Below, in pieces: positions 8,464 to 17,788 of a DNA stretch of 64,000 nucleotides (positions are counted from its first letter, which is position 1; every line of letters begins with the position of its first letter). The position numbers and the translations under genes are program-made. The notes under the pieces were generated by a model. That model ran no database searches and had not been told where the DNA came from. It worked only from the letters and a program-made list of their open reading frames with translations. This DNA is from Sporolactobacillus sp. CQH2019 (GTDB taxonomy: Bacteria; Bacillota; Bacilli; Bacillales; Sporolactobacillaceae). The DNA lies in NCBI RefSeq assembly GCF_028765345.1, contig NZ_JARAJZ010000010.1, forward strand, positions 1 to 64,000, written 5' to 3'.

Positions 8464-10566
8464 TTGGACAGCAGGTGCGCACAAATACTTGTTCAATTAA
8501 GGAATTCCGGAGTTCCTATCACTGTTAAACAATTATCTGCCGATCTTCATGTTAGTCAGAGAACAGTCAGTTATGATTTGAAGAAAATTGATCAATTTTT
8601 AATAAGCGAAAAATTGCCGAAACTTATTCGCACGAAAGCGGGAATCAGTACCAATTTTACTGCCCGACATTTGCCGATTCTTAATTATACGTTGTTGAGA
8701 ATGGATAATTATCAATATGTACTGGCGCCTGAAGAAAGAAAACAGTATATCCTGGCCGATTTGATCGCCAATCGAAATTATACGACGATCCAGCAGCTGG
8801 CCGCCGAGCTATGTGTATCCAGAAACACGATTATGTCGGATTTGAAAGAGATAAGAGAATATTTGGGCCCTTTTAACATTTTTATCGATTCGAAGAAACA
8901 TGAGGGTGTGCGGATTATCGGGGAAGAGAAAAGAATACGCCGGATTCTCTTTTCGATCATCTCGGATCATTTTCAACAGGAGACAATGGTCCAGGATATT
9001 CAGAATCGGGTGGTCAATCACAAAGAATTGGGGCTTGAAAAGAAGTTTTTAAATATTTTTACCGATATAGATATTCATTTTATCGAAAAATGCATTCAGG
9101 CAGCGGAGCATGAATTGAACCTTCTTTTTTCAGATACGGCTTATTCCGGAATTGTTCTGCATATCGCTATGGCGATTAAAAGAATCCAAGGCGGCAAAGA
9201 CATTACTATTTCAGCTAATGAATTGGAAACGCTTTCGAAAACGAGAGAGTTTTCAGTTGCATCGAGCATTGCCGGAATGTTGGGAAAACAGTTTCATCTG
9301 GAAATTCCCATGGATGAAATCGGTTACATTACAGTGCATCTGCTTGGGGCGAGCAGCATCCAGAATGGCAACGGTCCCTCAAATCCTAAATACGAAATTT
9401 TGACACAATCGATCATTGGGTCGATGAGCCGCCTGCTTGGCAACGATTTGTCCGGAGACAGGATTTTATACCAGGGATTAATTGACCATATAGGTCCGGT
9501 GCTTTATCGATTGCAGCATGATACACAATTGCGGAATCCGCTCATGAAAGAAATACGGGAAAACTATCAGGAACTTCTCACTAAAATGCAGGCTGCGCTG
9601 GCACCTGTTGAGAAGTTCACCGGCGGTAAAGTGACGCACGATGAGGCGGGTTATTTTGTGCTTCATATTGCTGCGGCCCTGGAACGGAAAAAACAGGCAA
9701 TCATTCAGAAGACTGCCAATGTCCTGGTTATTTGCAGTACAGGGATCGGATCCTCACAGATTCTCTCGACGCGGCTTCAAATGATTTTTAATGTCCATAT
9801 CGTTGCCTGTATCGGCATACATCGGGCCAATGATTTTCTGAGCCGGCATCCCGTTGATCTTGTCGTCTCGACCATTCCCGCGTCGCACCTAGGTGTGGAA
9901 ACGATTATTGTCAACCCGCTTCTTAAAGAGAAGGATATTCATAAGCTTCGGCCTTTTCTGAAGCCGAAAAGAATACGGGAAGATAAGCAAATATATTTGA
10001 AAATTATGGATGTGGTTACACAGAACTGCAGAATTATCGATGAGAATAAATTGCGGCGGGAACTGAAAGAAGTTCTTGATCAACCTCATGAAAAGGAGGG
10101 AAAGGTCCTCATGTTGAAAGAAATTCTGACAAAGGATGTTATTCAAACACAGGTCCGCGTATCGGACTGGGAGGATGCTATTCGGCAATGCGGGCGATTG
10201 CTGGTTCGTTCGGATATTGCAGATGAAAGTTACGTCGATGCCATGGTTCAATCGGTGAAAACAATCGGGCCCTATATCGTTGTCGCCCCCGGTATCGCCA
10301 TGCCGCATGCAAGACCTGAAGCGGGGGCCAAAAAAACAGGATTTAGTTTAATGACCCTTTCCCATCCGGTTCCTTTTGGGAATAAAGAAAACGATCCTGT
10401 TGTCATTGTTGTGTGTATCTGTTCGGCGGATCATACAAGCCATATTAAAGCTTTATCGGAGCTGGTCAATTTATTCGGAGACGAAGAAAACGTACAAAAA
10501 ATCAAAAGTGCTGCTACTCCGGAAGAGGTTGTCAATATTATTCAAAATAGTTCAAACATTATTTAG
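8464..10566 (+). CDS. PRD-domain PTS-controlled transcription activator (MtlR/LicR type)
   Basis: About 700 residues from a TTG start chosen for its GGGAGG at 8451-8456; an in-frame ATG at 8401 lacks a site. Order: N-terminal HTH_11 (about 5-55), a second HTH of the Mga type (about 95-145), PRD1 with His233 and His292, PRD2 with His342 and His401, a Gat-like EIIB domain with Cys424 in CSTGIGSS, and a C-terminal EIIA domain (His615 in MPHARPE). Such proteins are activated or inactivated by phosphorylation from HPr and the cognate EII, and switch on the adjacent transport genes. It is first in the operon with the PTS genes and transketolase. Confidence 0.88.
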   Translation: MDSRCAQILVQLRNSGVPITVKQLSADLHVSQRTVSYDLKKIDQFLISEKLPKLIRTKAGISTNFTARHLPILNYTLLRMDNYQYVLAPEERKQYILADLIANRNYTTIQQLAAELCVSRNTIMSDLKEIREYLGPFNIFIDSKKHEGVRIIGEEKRIRRILFSIISDHFQQETMVQDIQNRVVNHKELGLEKKFLNIFTDIDIHFIEKCIQAAEHELNLLFSDTAYSGIVLHIAMAIKRIQGGKDITISANELETLSKTREFSVASSIAGMLGKQFHLEIPMDEIGYITVHLLGASSIQNGNGPSNPKYEILTQSIIGSMSRLLGNDLSGDRILYQGLIDHIGPVLYRLQHDTQLRNPLMKEIRENYQELLTKMQAALAPVEKFTGGKVTHDEAGYFVLHIAAALERKKQAIIQKTANVLVICSTGIGSSQILSTRLQMIFNVHIVACIGIHRANDFLSRHPVDLVVSTIPASHLGVETIIVNPLLKEKDIHKLRPFLKPKRIREDKQIYLKIMDVVTQNCRIIDENKLRRELKEVLDQPHEKEGKVLMLKEILTKDVIQTQVRVSDWEDAIRQCGRLLVRSDIADESYVDAMVQSVKTIGPYIVVAPGIAMPHARPEAGAKKTGFSLMTLSHPVPFGNKENDPVVIVVCICSADHTSHIKALSELVNLFGDEENVQKIKSAATPEEVVNIIQNSSNII

Positions 10567-10598
10567 CTTTTTATTTATCTCAAGGGAGGTTGATTGTG

Positions 10599-10901
10599 AT
10601 GCTGAAAATCTATACGGTTTGCCCGCAGGGACTCGGAAGCAGCATGATCGCTAAAATTCACGTACAAAATATTCTGGATACTTTAGGCGTTGATTATGAT
10701 GTGGAAACGGCCGGAGTAGCTTCCATTGTCGGCGAAAATTTTGATTTCATCATCACTGTCGATGAATTACGGGAATCGCTGTCTCACGTGGATCCGTCGA
10801 AAATAATCATTATTAAGAATTTTTTCAAAAAGGATGAGATAGAAGAAAAGCTGAAAAAGAAACTATTTGAAATGAAAATAATAGGGAGTGATCAGCTATG
10901 A
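10599..10901 (+). CDS. PTS ascorbate-family EIIB subunit (SgaB/UlaB-like)
   Basis: 100 residues from the ATG at 10599, which sits 9 bp after AAGGGAGG; in-frame TTG and GTG codons just upstream are less well spaced. Cys8 in the P-loop-like CPQGLGSS is the phosphorylation site, and the protein has the Rossmann-like fold typical of lactose/ascorbate EIIB. It passes phosphate from EIIA to the incoming sugar. A stand-alone EIIA is not seen; the EIIA domain of the activator, or an EIIA elsewhere, may serve. Confidence 0.87.
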   Translation: MLKIYTVCPQGLGSSMIAKIHVQNILDTLGVDYDVETAGVASIVGENFDFIITVDELRESLSHVDPSKIIIIKNFFKKDEIEEKLKKKLFEMKIIGSDQL

Positions 10902-12289
10902 TCGTCTTAAAATTCATTGTTTTCCAAATTCTTTCCGTTCCGGCAATTCTCCTGGGCGTTGTCGCAATGACTGGGCTGATCCTGTTAAAAAAGCATCCGA
11001 CCAAAATAATAACAGGTACACTGAAAACCATTATCGGTGTGCTGATCATTTCAGGAGGGGCGGGCATTCTCTCCGGTTCATTGACGCCGTTTGGCACGAT
11101 TATTAATCACGGGCTGAACGTTCAGGGAATTATGCCGACGAATGAAGCAGTGCTTCCCTACGCTCTCAAGAATTTCGGCTCTATGGGCGCGCTGATCATG
11201 GTCGGCGGGTTTGCGATTAATATTTTGCTTGCCCGGTTTACCAAATTTAAGTTTATTTATCTGACGGGCCACATCATGCTTTACGTTTCCTTATTTGTTA
11301 CCGTCATTCTTCAATCCGTCGCCGGCCTGAACGGATTTGTCCTTTTCATTGCGGGGGCCGTCGTCATGGGTCTCTATTTTACCTTTATGCCGACTCTTTT
11401 GTACCCTTATTCGAAGAAGATTACGAATGGAGAAAAGTTCACCGTCGGGCATACCGGGGACATCGGCTACTGGTTTTCGGCATGGATCGGAAAATACGTC
11501 GGCAACCCGGAAAAAAGCGCTGAAAAATTTAAACTGCCTAAATGGTTAAGCTTTTTCAGCGATTCGACGACAAGTATGGCTGTTACAATGGTCCCGATCT
11601 ACCTGATCTGCGTGCTGATTGCCGGATACGGCTATGTTGCCAAAAACATCAGCGGAAGCACGGATCCGATCATGTTTGCCGTTCTGCAGGGCTTGACCTT
11701 CGCTGCAGGAGTAACCGTCATTCTGGCCGGCGTTCGGATGATGCTGTCCGAGATTATTCCGGCATTTTCCGGCATATCCGGAAAGGTAGTTCCCGGGGCT
11801 GTTCCCGCACTGGACTGCCCGGTCATGTTTCCTTATGCACCGACCGCGCTGCTTCTGGGTTTTATCTCGATGTTTATCGGAATGATTATCGGAATGTTCT
11901 CGCAAATGGGCTTTCATTCTCTCTATATCATTTTGCCGGGTATTGTACCAGCATTCTTTGCCGGCGGCACGGCAGGGATTTTCGGAAACAGCACCGGCGG
12001 CTGGAAGGGGGCAATCGTCGGGCCGTTTATCGTTGGTATCGCATTAGCCATCGGGACCGGTTTCCTGATTCCAAGCACAGGGGCATTGGCAAAAACAGGG
12101 AGTACTTTCGGCGACCCGTTCTATGCAACTGCCGGATTGGCCTTTGCAAAATGGACAAAATTGGCAACGACGAATCCACTGTGGGGTCTGCTTGCTTTAA
12201 TCGCGGTTCTTGCGGTCATCAGTCTGCTGCTTAGACGTCGAACCCTTAAAGAGCATGCAGCAGAAAATATTGAAAATACAGCAAAATAA
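10898..12289 (+). CDS. PTS ascorbate-family EIIC permease (SgaT/UlaA-like)
   Basis: 463 residues with about ten to eleven transmembrane helices. It matches the length and the Gly-rich loops (for example GHTGDIGYW, GNSTGGWKGA) of the UlaA/SgaT family. It overlaps the EIIB gene by ATGA. Family members transport L-ascorbate, but many Firmicute paralogues next to transketolase genes carry unknown substrates. No ula catabolic genes (UlaG, D, E, F) are present here, so ascorbate is not assured. Confidence 0.87.
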   Translation: MIVLKFIVFQILSVPAILLGVVAMTGLILLKKHPTKIITGTLKTIIGVLIISGGAGILSGSLTPFGTIINHGLNVQGIMPTNEAVLPYALKNFGSMGALIMVGGFAINILLARFTKFKFIYLTGHIMLYVSLFVTVILQSVAGLNGFVLFIAGAVVMGLYFTFMPTLLYPYSKKITNGEKFTVGHTGDIGYWFSAWIGKYVGNPEKSAEKFKLPKWLSFFSDSTTSMAVTMVPIYLICVLIAGYGYVAKNISGSTDPIMFAVLQGLTFAAGVTVILAGVRMMLSEIIPAFSGISGKVVPGAVPALDCPVMFPYAPTALLLGFISMFIGMIIGMFSQMGFHSLYIILPGIVPAFFAGGTAGIFGNSTGGWKGAIVGPFIVGIALAIGTGFLIPSTGALAKTGSTFGDPFYATAGLAFAKWTKLATTNPLWGLLALIAVLAVISLLLRRRTLKEHAAENIENTAK

Positions 12290-12304
12290 TAGGAGGTGAT
12301 CAGC

Positions 12305-13123
12305 TTGGATTTATCAACGCTTCAGCATACGGCAAACCGGCTGAGAATAGATGTTCTTAATGCAGTGTATCATGTGAAATCCGGGCATATCGGCGGCTCC
12401 TTTTCTTCGGCGGAGATTGTTTCCTATCTCTATTTTAAAGAGATGAATATTAAAGCAGACGATCCTGAATGGGAGGACAGAGACAGATTTGTATTGAGCA
12501 AGGGGCATGCAGCGCCTGTTCTATACAGTGCTCTTGCCGAAAAAGGGTTTTTCCCGCGCGGGGAGCTAGAGACGCTCAGAAAATTCGGCTCAAAACTTCA
12601 GGGACATCCGGATATGAAAAAAGCACCGGGCGTTGATATGTCGACGGGTTCTTTAGGACAGGGATTTGCGGCTGCGGCCGGAATGGCCATGGCCGGGAAA
12701 TTGAATCATAAAGATTATTATGTCTATGTACTTGCCGGGGACGGTGAGATGGAAGAGGGCGAAATCTGGGAAACGTTAATGAGCGCCGCCAAATATAAAT
12801 TAGATCATTTGATTCTTTTTCTTGATCACAATGGGATTCAGCTTGACGGAACAACCGGTCAAGTCATGAATACCGAACCGATAACCGATAAACTGAGGGC
12901 GTTTAATTGGCACGTGATTGAAATTGACGGTCATGATTTTCAGCAGATTGAGGATGCTGTTCAAAATGCAAAAATGATAAAAGAGCAGCCGACGGCCATT
13001 GTTGCCAATACCGTTAAAGGCAAGGGGGTTTCCTTCATGGAAAATAAGGCGGCCTGGCACGGCAAGGCGCCTAATGAAGAAGAATACAAAAATGCACTAA
13101 GAGAATTGGAGGCATCCGTATGA
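12305..13123 (+). CDS. Transketolase, N-terminal subunit
   Basis: About 272 residues from the TTG at 12305, six bases after AGGAGGTG. It carries the thiamine-diphosphate-binding half of transketolase: SGHIGGS near 27, SKGHAAPVLY near 65 and the GDGEMEEGEIWE metal/TPP motif near 148. Split transketolases work as a complex of two subunits, moving two-carbon units between pentose and triose/hexose phosphates. Coupling to the PTS genes suggests that the incoming sugar enters the pentose phosphate pool. Confidence 0.9.
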   Translation: MDLSTLQHTANRLRIDVLNAVYHVKSGHIGGSFSSAEIVSYLYFKEMNIKADDPEWEDRDRFVLSKGHAAPVLYSALAEKGFFPRGELETLRKFGSKLQGHPDMKKAPGVDMSTGSLGQGFAAAAGMAMAGKLNHKDYYVYVLAGDGEMEEGEIWETLMSAAKYKLDHLILFLDHNGIQLDGTTGQVMNTEPITDKLRAFNWHVIEIDGHDFQQIEDAVQNAKMIKEQPTAIVANTVKGKGVSFMENKAAWHGKAPNEEEYKNALRELEASV

Positions 13124-14094
13124 CCGGAGTACAGTCAGAAAGAGTCGCCTTGAGAGATGCCTATGGAGAAGCATTGCTCGAACTTGGTAAAAAGCATCCG
13201 GACGTCGTTGTGCTCGATGCCGATCTCTCAGAGTCGACAAAAACCTGTAAATTTGGAACGGCATTTCCGGAACGTTTTTTTAACATGGGCATTGCTGAGC
13301 AAAACATGATGGGGGCCGCTGCCGGCCTTGCCGCCTGCAAATTTGTCCCTTTCGCCTCGACTTTTGCATTGTTCGCTACAGAACGGGCTTTTGAACAAAT
13401 TCGAAATTCCATTGCCTATCCCCGATTGAATGTTAAAATTGCTGCGACTCATGCCGGATTATCTGCCGGGAAAGACGGAGGCAGCCATGAAGCGATTGAA
13501 GACATTTCTTTAATGCGGAGTGTGCCGAATATGACTGTTATTGTTCCGTGCGATGCCGTTGAAGTGGAGCAGGCGGTCGAAGCCGCATATGCGTATGACG
13601 GGCCTGTCTATCTTCGCCTGAGCAGACTGGAACTGCCGATCATCCATTCAGCCGATTACACCTTTCATATCGGCAAGGGAGAAGTACTGGCAGACGGTGA
13701 GGATGCGGCCATCATGGCCACGGGGGCCATGGTTCCCCGCGCATTGGAGGCATCCGAAAGACTGAGACGCGATGGAATTCACGCAGCCGTTCTTAATTTT
13801 GCAACGATCAAGCCGATTGATAAAGAATTGATTCTCCATTACGCAAAGAAAACCGGGAAAATAGTGACAGCGGAAGAGCATACGATGTTCGGCGGCCTAT
13901 TTTCCGCTGTTGCCGAAATTGTTGCCGAACATGATCCGGCGGCTGTCGCAAAAGTCGCCATTGCAGATAGATTCGGTCAGACCGGCAGCCCGGAAGAGCT
14001 CTTTCAAGAATACGGGTTAACTGTGGAAAATATTATCAGGAAGGTTAAAGCTCAACTTCCGGGGAACGGAGAGGGCGGTCGTTTGTTCGACTAA
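13120..14094 (+). CDS. Transketolase, C-terminal subunit
   Basis: 324 residues. It carries the pyrimidine-binding half, with the catalytic glutamate in MGIAEQNMMG near 66, and the C-terminal transketolase domain (about 195-310). The start overlaps the N-subunit stop by ATGA. The last ~17 codons (from about 14043) lie inside the direct repeat DR-right, so the C-terminal tail ending in GRLFD is supplied by repeat sequence. Whether this tail is native cannot be told without homologues. Confidence 0.9.
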   Translation: MTGVQSERVALRDAYGEALLELGKKHPDVVVLDADLSESTKTCKFGTAFPERFFNMGIAEQNMMGAAAGLAACKFVPFASTFALFATERAFEQIRNSIAYPRLNVKIAATHAGLSAGKDGGSHEAIEDISLMRSVPNMTVIVPCDAVEVEQAVEAAYAYDGPVYLRLSRLELPIIHSADYTFHIGKGEVLADGEDAAIMATGAMVPRALEASERLRRDGIHAAVLNFATIKPIDKELILHYAKKTGKIVTAEEHTMFGGLFSAVAEIVAEHDPAAVAKVAIADRFGQTGSPEELFQEYGLTVENIIRKVKAQLPGNGEGGRLFD

Positions 14095-14119
14095 ACGAAG
14101 AACGGAGCTACCCGGCCGG
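14043..14119 (+). repeat. Direct repeat DR-right flanking the PTS/transketolase module
   Basis: Second copy of the ~77-bp repeat seen at 8196-8273, about 87% identical and in the same orientation. It covers the 3' end of the transketolase C-subunit gene and ends 26 bp before repeat array 3. Confidence 0.85.
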
Positions 14120-14145
14120 AGTGAGGGCCGGATGGCTTCCAAAAT

Positions 14146-14532
14146 CGGCCGATAGAGCCCCTAATTCGGCTGGTAGAGCGCCTGATTTGGCCGATAGAGC
14201 GCCCGAATCGGCTGATAGTCCCACGGATTTGGCTGGTAGAGCGCCCGAATCGGCCGATAGAGCACCTGATTTGGCTGGTAGAGCACCTGATTTGGCTGGT
14301 AGAGCGCCTGATTTGGCCGATAGAACCCCTAATTCGGCTGATAGAGCGCCTGATTTGGCCGATAGAGCGCCCGAATCGGCTGATAGTCCCACGGATTCGG
14401 CTGGTAGAGCGCCCGAATCGGCCGATAGAGCACCTGATTGGCTGGTAGAGCGCCTGATTTGGCCGATAGAACCCCTAATTCGGCTGGTAGAGCGCCTGAA
14501 TCGGCCGATAGCTCTCCCGAAATCCGGTGGAT
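14146..14532 (+). repeat. Tandem array 3: 21-bp units with GGCCGATAG/GGCTGGTAG core
   Basis: About 18 units of 21 bp, such as CGGCCGATAGAGCGCCCGAAT, with cores GGCCGATA, GGCTGATA or GGCTGGTA. One unit is 20 bp. All frames are nearly free of stops, giving a spurious Ala/Asp/Arg/Pro heptapeptide repeat. The array lies between the convergent transketolase and D-LDH genes. The core is the same, apart from single-base changes, as in arrays 1 and 2. The unit matches array 5 in reverse complement. Confidence 0.95.
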
Positions 14533-14600
14533 AAGGTCATCAGGACTGTCCCGAGCCGGGGAAGCAGGTTGTATCTTCAATAAATCAAGAAGCCTCAAGT

Positions 14601-14632
14601 AAAAAAACCGGGCAACCATGTGCCCGGTTTTT
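14601..14632. terminator. Bidirectional intrinsic terminator between transketolase and D-LDH
   Basis: A perfect stem, ACCGGGCA with TGCCCGGT, has a short loop. A-rich sequence lies on its left and TTTTT on its right, so it can end transcripts from both sides. Confidence 0.85.
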
Positions 14633-14652
14633 CACTAACTGGTCTTATTTGT

Positions 14653-15660
14653 TCATTTTTCTTTGGACGGCGGCTGCACTTGATTTTTGCTTGTTCCTGT
14701 CGTTAAAATATCGAGAACGCTGTTCAGGCCGCCTTCGACCATGTTTTGAACGGCTGTTGTTGTGAAAAACCCGACATGGGGGGTCAGGATCACCTGATCC
14801 AGATGGATCAGTTTCAACAGCTGCGGATTGTCGATTGTTTCGTGGCTCAGATCCTGATTAATGAAACGTTCATCTTCAAAGGTGTCCAATGCGGCGCCCG
14901 CGATCTCCCGGTTTTCAAGTGCCTCTATCAGATCGTCGGTGTTGACGAGGCCGCCGCGTGCCATATTAATCAGGAATGCGCTGCTCTTCATTAATTTCAG
15001 TGTATTTTTATTGATCATGTGTGCCGTGGAGTCGAATAGCGGCGTATGCAGCGAAACAATGTCCGACTCGCGAAGGACGTCTTCCATGGAAGAACGGTAG
15101 TCGAGGATGTCTGCTAATTTTTCGTTTGGATACTGATCAAATGCGATGACATGGGCCCCCAGCCCCTTAAACAGCCGGGCGGCGATCGCACCGATATGTC
15201 CGGTGCCGATGATGCCGACGGTCATGGACCGTATTTCCCGTGAGATCAGGCCGTTCCAGCGAAAATCGTGGCGGGCGATCCGTTCATCGAATTGGGGAAT
15301 GCGGCGGACAAGACTCAGGGCCTGGGTAACGGCCAGTTCGGCCACTGCATAAGGAGAGTAAGCCGGAACATTCGTGACAGTCAGACCGTTCCGATCTGCT
15401 TCTCTTAAGTCGATCATATCGTATCCGGCAGAGCGCGTGGCAATCTGCCGGATTCCGTATTGTTTTAATTTTTGATAAACGGCCGGACCGCCGACGGGCA
15501 CGGTCTGCTGTATACAAAGGCCGTCGCAGCCTTTGACCTGATCAACCGTCCGGATTGAAAGGACGTCCCGGGAGATGCCGATGTCGATATGATGACGATC
15601 CGACCAGCGTTTGACCGCTTCTTCTTCCTCTTTAATAACGTGGAACATAAAAAATTTCAT
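14653..15660 (-). CDS. ldhD: D-lactate dehydrogenase (D-2-hydroxyacid dehydrogenase)
   Basis: 335 residues, close to the 330-335 of lactobacillar D-LDH. NAD-binding GTGHIG at 152-157; catalytic Arg235 (ARGGLVN), Glu264 (DTFEDE) and His295 (TPHVGF) match the R235/E264/H296 triad of that family. GGGAGG precedes the ATG. The enzyme reduces pyruvate to D-lactate with NADH in the cytoplasm. A related D-2-hydroxyisocaproate dehydrogenase role is possible, since the subfamilies are hard to split by eye. Confidence 0.82.
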   Translation of the reverse strand: MKFFMFHVIKEEEEAVKRWSDRHHIDIGISRDVLSIRTVDQVKGCDGLCIQQTVPVGGPAVYQKLKQYGIRQIATRSAGYDMIDLREADRNGLTVTNVPAYSPYAVAELAVTQALSLVRRIPQFDERIARHDFRWNGLISREIRSMTVGIIGTGHIGAIAARLFKGLGAHVIAFDQYPNEKLADILDYRSSMEDVLRESDIVSLHTPLFDSTAHMINKNTLKLMKSSAFLINMARGGLVNTDDLIEALENREIAGAALDTFEDERFINQDLSHETIDNPQLLKLIHLDQVILTPHVGFFTTTAVQNMVEGGLNSVLDILTTGTSKNQVQPPSKEK

Positions 15661-15898
15661 TATTTTGATCCTCCCTTTGAATTCAGTACAAATCCGGATT
15701 TCAGCCGTACAGGAGAATACGGTTAAGATCTGCCATGATCTGTGAATCGGTTCACAAATCCATCGTACATGATTTTATCTGCAGTGTAAACGATTCTCAT
15801 TTAAAGCGTGAGCAGGATGCTGCTTTAATGCACGAAAGAATCATGCATCGGCTGTACATTTTGATAAGCTTTACCCACAGGTTTGATATCATCCTGAA

Positions 15899-15941
15899 TT
15901 CACGAACAATTTATAATTCATATACAAAAACGTTCGTAATT
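15899..15941 (+). promoter_or_regulatory. PurR-box pair upstream of the purine permease
   Basis: Two inverted boxes with invariant CGAA cores: ACGAACAAT (CGAA at 15903) and ACGTTCGTAAT (TTCG at 15933), core starts 30 bp apart. This matches the paired, inverted B. subtilis PurBoxes. They lie directly upstream of the -35 box. The same geometry is found before the pur operon. Confidence 0.7.
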
Positions 15942-15944
15942 TGT

Positions 15945-15973
15945 TTGACTCTACTCGGCCTCGTTGTTATAAT
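15945..15973 (+). promoter_or_regulatory. Sigma-A promoter of the purine permease gene
   Basis: TTGACT at 15945-15950, 17 bp, then TATAAT at 15968-15973: a near-consensus vegetative promoter. Transcription would start near 15980 and give a leader of about 215 nt before the gene. Confidence 0.8.
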
Positions 15974-16061
15974 GAATGTGCAAAAAAAGTCGTCCATCTT
16001 TATGAGCATTCGTTAAAATTTTTTTCGGTTCCTGCGGCGGTTCATTTATTCTTTATAGGAT

Positions 16062-16089
16062 GCTTCAATGTGTTTTGAAGCTTTTTTTG
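16062..16089 (+). terminator. Leader terminator ahead of the purine permease
   Basis: GCTTCAA and TTTGAAGC form a hairpin directly followed by a T-run (CTTTTTTTG). It lies between the promoter and the gene, so it may act as an attenuator. No recognised purine aptamer precedes it. Confidence 0.7.
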
Positions 16090-16195
16090 TTTTTATGCTC
16101 TATTTCGTGCTGAAGAGCCGGAGGAATCCATCCGTATCTCCGGGGGAAAATGGACAATGAATGGAAATGGGGACGATTTAAAAAGGGGGATTATT

Positions 16196-17509
16196 GTGAA
16201 CAGCAATTGGTTATCACGTTATTTTCAGTTCTCTGAATTGAAAACAACGCTCGGCCGCGAGGTGCTGGCCGGTCTGACAACGTTTATTTCAATGGGGTAC
16301 ATATTGTTTGTCAACCCCAGCGTGCTTGGCGCTTCTGGCATGGACAAGGGTGCGGTCTTCACGGCGACCGCCCTGTCCAGCGCGCTTGGCTGTCTGATTA
16401 TGGGAATTGTTGCCAAATATCCGATTTCCATCGCGCCCGGCCTGGGTGTCAATGCTTTTTTTGCTTATTCCGTTGTCATTGGCATGAAGGTTCCGTGGCA
16501 GACGGCCCTTGCAGGGGTTTTTATTGCCGCGGTTATTTTCTTCATTATTACAATATTTAAAATTCGCGAACTGATCATTAATGCCATTCCGCAAAGCATG
16601 AAACTGGCGATGGCTGCCGGCATCGGGATGTTTATCGCTTTTATCGGGCTGAGCGAGGGCGGCCTGATCGTCCCCAGTAAGAGTACGATCGTTTCTTTCG
16701 CGATGCTGACGAAGGGAACGACCTGGCTGACCATTTTCGGCCTGATTGTCACAATCATTCTGATGTGCCGGAAGATTCCAGGCTCCATTTTCATCGGCAT
16801 GGCGCTGACCGCGATTGCCGGCATGATTTTCGGCCTGATTCCGCTGCCGACCCAGATTATTTCGACGGCACCCAGCCTGGCACCGACGTTCGGCGTGGCG
16901 ATTACCCATGTCGCCGACATTAATACGGTGCAGCTTGCCGTCGTAGTCCTGACCTTCCTGCTTGTCACATTCTTTGATACCGCCGGCACCTTGATCGGCC
17001 TTGCCGAACAGGCGGGATTCATCAAAGACAACAAGATGCCCCGTGTCGGCCAGGCACTGCTGGCCGATTCGTCATCCATGCTTGTCGGCTCGGTGCTCGG
17101 TACTTCACCGACATCGGCATATATCGAATCCTCTACAGGTATTGCGGTAGGCGGCCGTTCCGGATTGACAGCCGTGGTTACCGGCATCCTGTTCCTGTTC
17201 GGCCTTCTGTTCTCGCCGCTGCTGGCCGTTGTGACTTCGCAGGTTACCGCGCCTGCCCTGATCATCGTTGGTGTGCTGATGGCTAGCGCTCTGAAAAAAA
17301 TTGAATGGGATAAATTCGAAATTGCCGTTCCAGCCTTTTTGACCGTGCTTGGCATGCCGCTGACCTACAGCATTTCCGACGGCATCGCTCTCGGATTTAT
17401 CGCGTATCCGATCACCATGATTGCTTCCGGACGGGCAAAAGAAATTCATCCGATTGTGTATGGCCTGTTTTTCGTCTTCATTATTTTCTTTGCAGTGATT
17501 TTTGGTTAA
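16196..17509 (+). CDS. NCS2-family purine permease (PbuG/AdeP-like)
   Basis: About 437 residues from a GTG 5 bp after AAAGGGGGAT; an ATG at 16157 is in frame but has no ribosome binding site. Twelve or more hydrophobic segments. Family features include GLTTFISMGYILFVNP near 24, GLGVNAFFAYS near 85, the FDTAGTLIGLA motif near 262 and TSPTSAYIESSTGI near 305. It matches the AzgA branch of NCS2 proton symporters, which take up hypoxanthine, guanine or adenine. The PurR boxes upstream and the pur operon downstream fit purine salvage. Which base it prefers is uncertain. Confidence 0.88.
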   Translation: MNSNWLSRYFQFSELKTTLGREVLAGLTTFISMGYILFVNPSVLGASGMDKGAVFTATALSSALGCLIMGIVAKYPISIAPGLGVNAFFAYSVVIGMKVPWQTALAGVFIAAVIFFIITIFKIRELIINAIPQSMKLAMAAGIGMFIAFIGLSEGGLIVPSKSTIVSFAMLTKGTTWLTIFGLIVTIILMCRKIPGSIFIGMALTAIAGMIFGLIPLPTQIISTAPSLAPTFGVAITHVADINTVQLAVVVLTFLLVTFFDTAGTLIGLAEQAGFIKDNKMPRVGQALLADSSSMLVGSVLGTSPTSAYIESSTGIAVGGRSGLTAVVTGILFLFGLLFSPLLAVVTSQVTAPALIIVGVLMASALKKIEWDKFEIAVPAFLTVLGMPLTYSISDGIALGFIAYPITMIASGRAKEIHPIVYGLFFVFIIFFAVIFG

Positions 17510-17788
17510 GTCCGGAACAGATTGAAAAAATTCCTTTTCCTTTTGTACTATCCTAAGTCGAACATCAAAGTCCGGCAGTCCGGGATTGTGCACTTCGAAG
17601 AGGAATTTTTTTATGCCGCAGGTATCGCTTTTATTGTATCAGCCGGCGATCAGGTACTGCAATCTGGGCATAAGGACTCCCCGGCTGCCGCGGCTGAAGT
17701 TTTCTGATCTGAAGCGAGGCGTGCCGCATAGCGGGGAACAAGCTGAGCCATGATAAAGGATAATCAATCCAAAAGGACGTGAGTACCG

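Noticed and set aside
14108-14534. Ala/Asp/Arg/Pro heptapeptide-repeat ORFs on both strands
   Set aside because: Produced by the stop-free 21-bp unit of array 3. No start signal.
15900-16150. A guanine riboswitch before the purine permease
   Set aside because: The core GTTTCTACC and its partner stems are absent; only a terminator and PurR boxes are seen.
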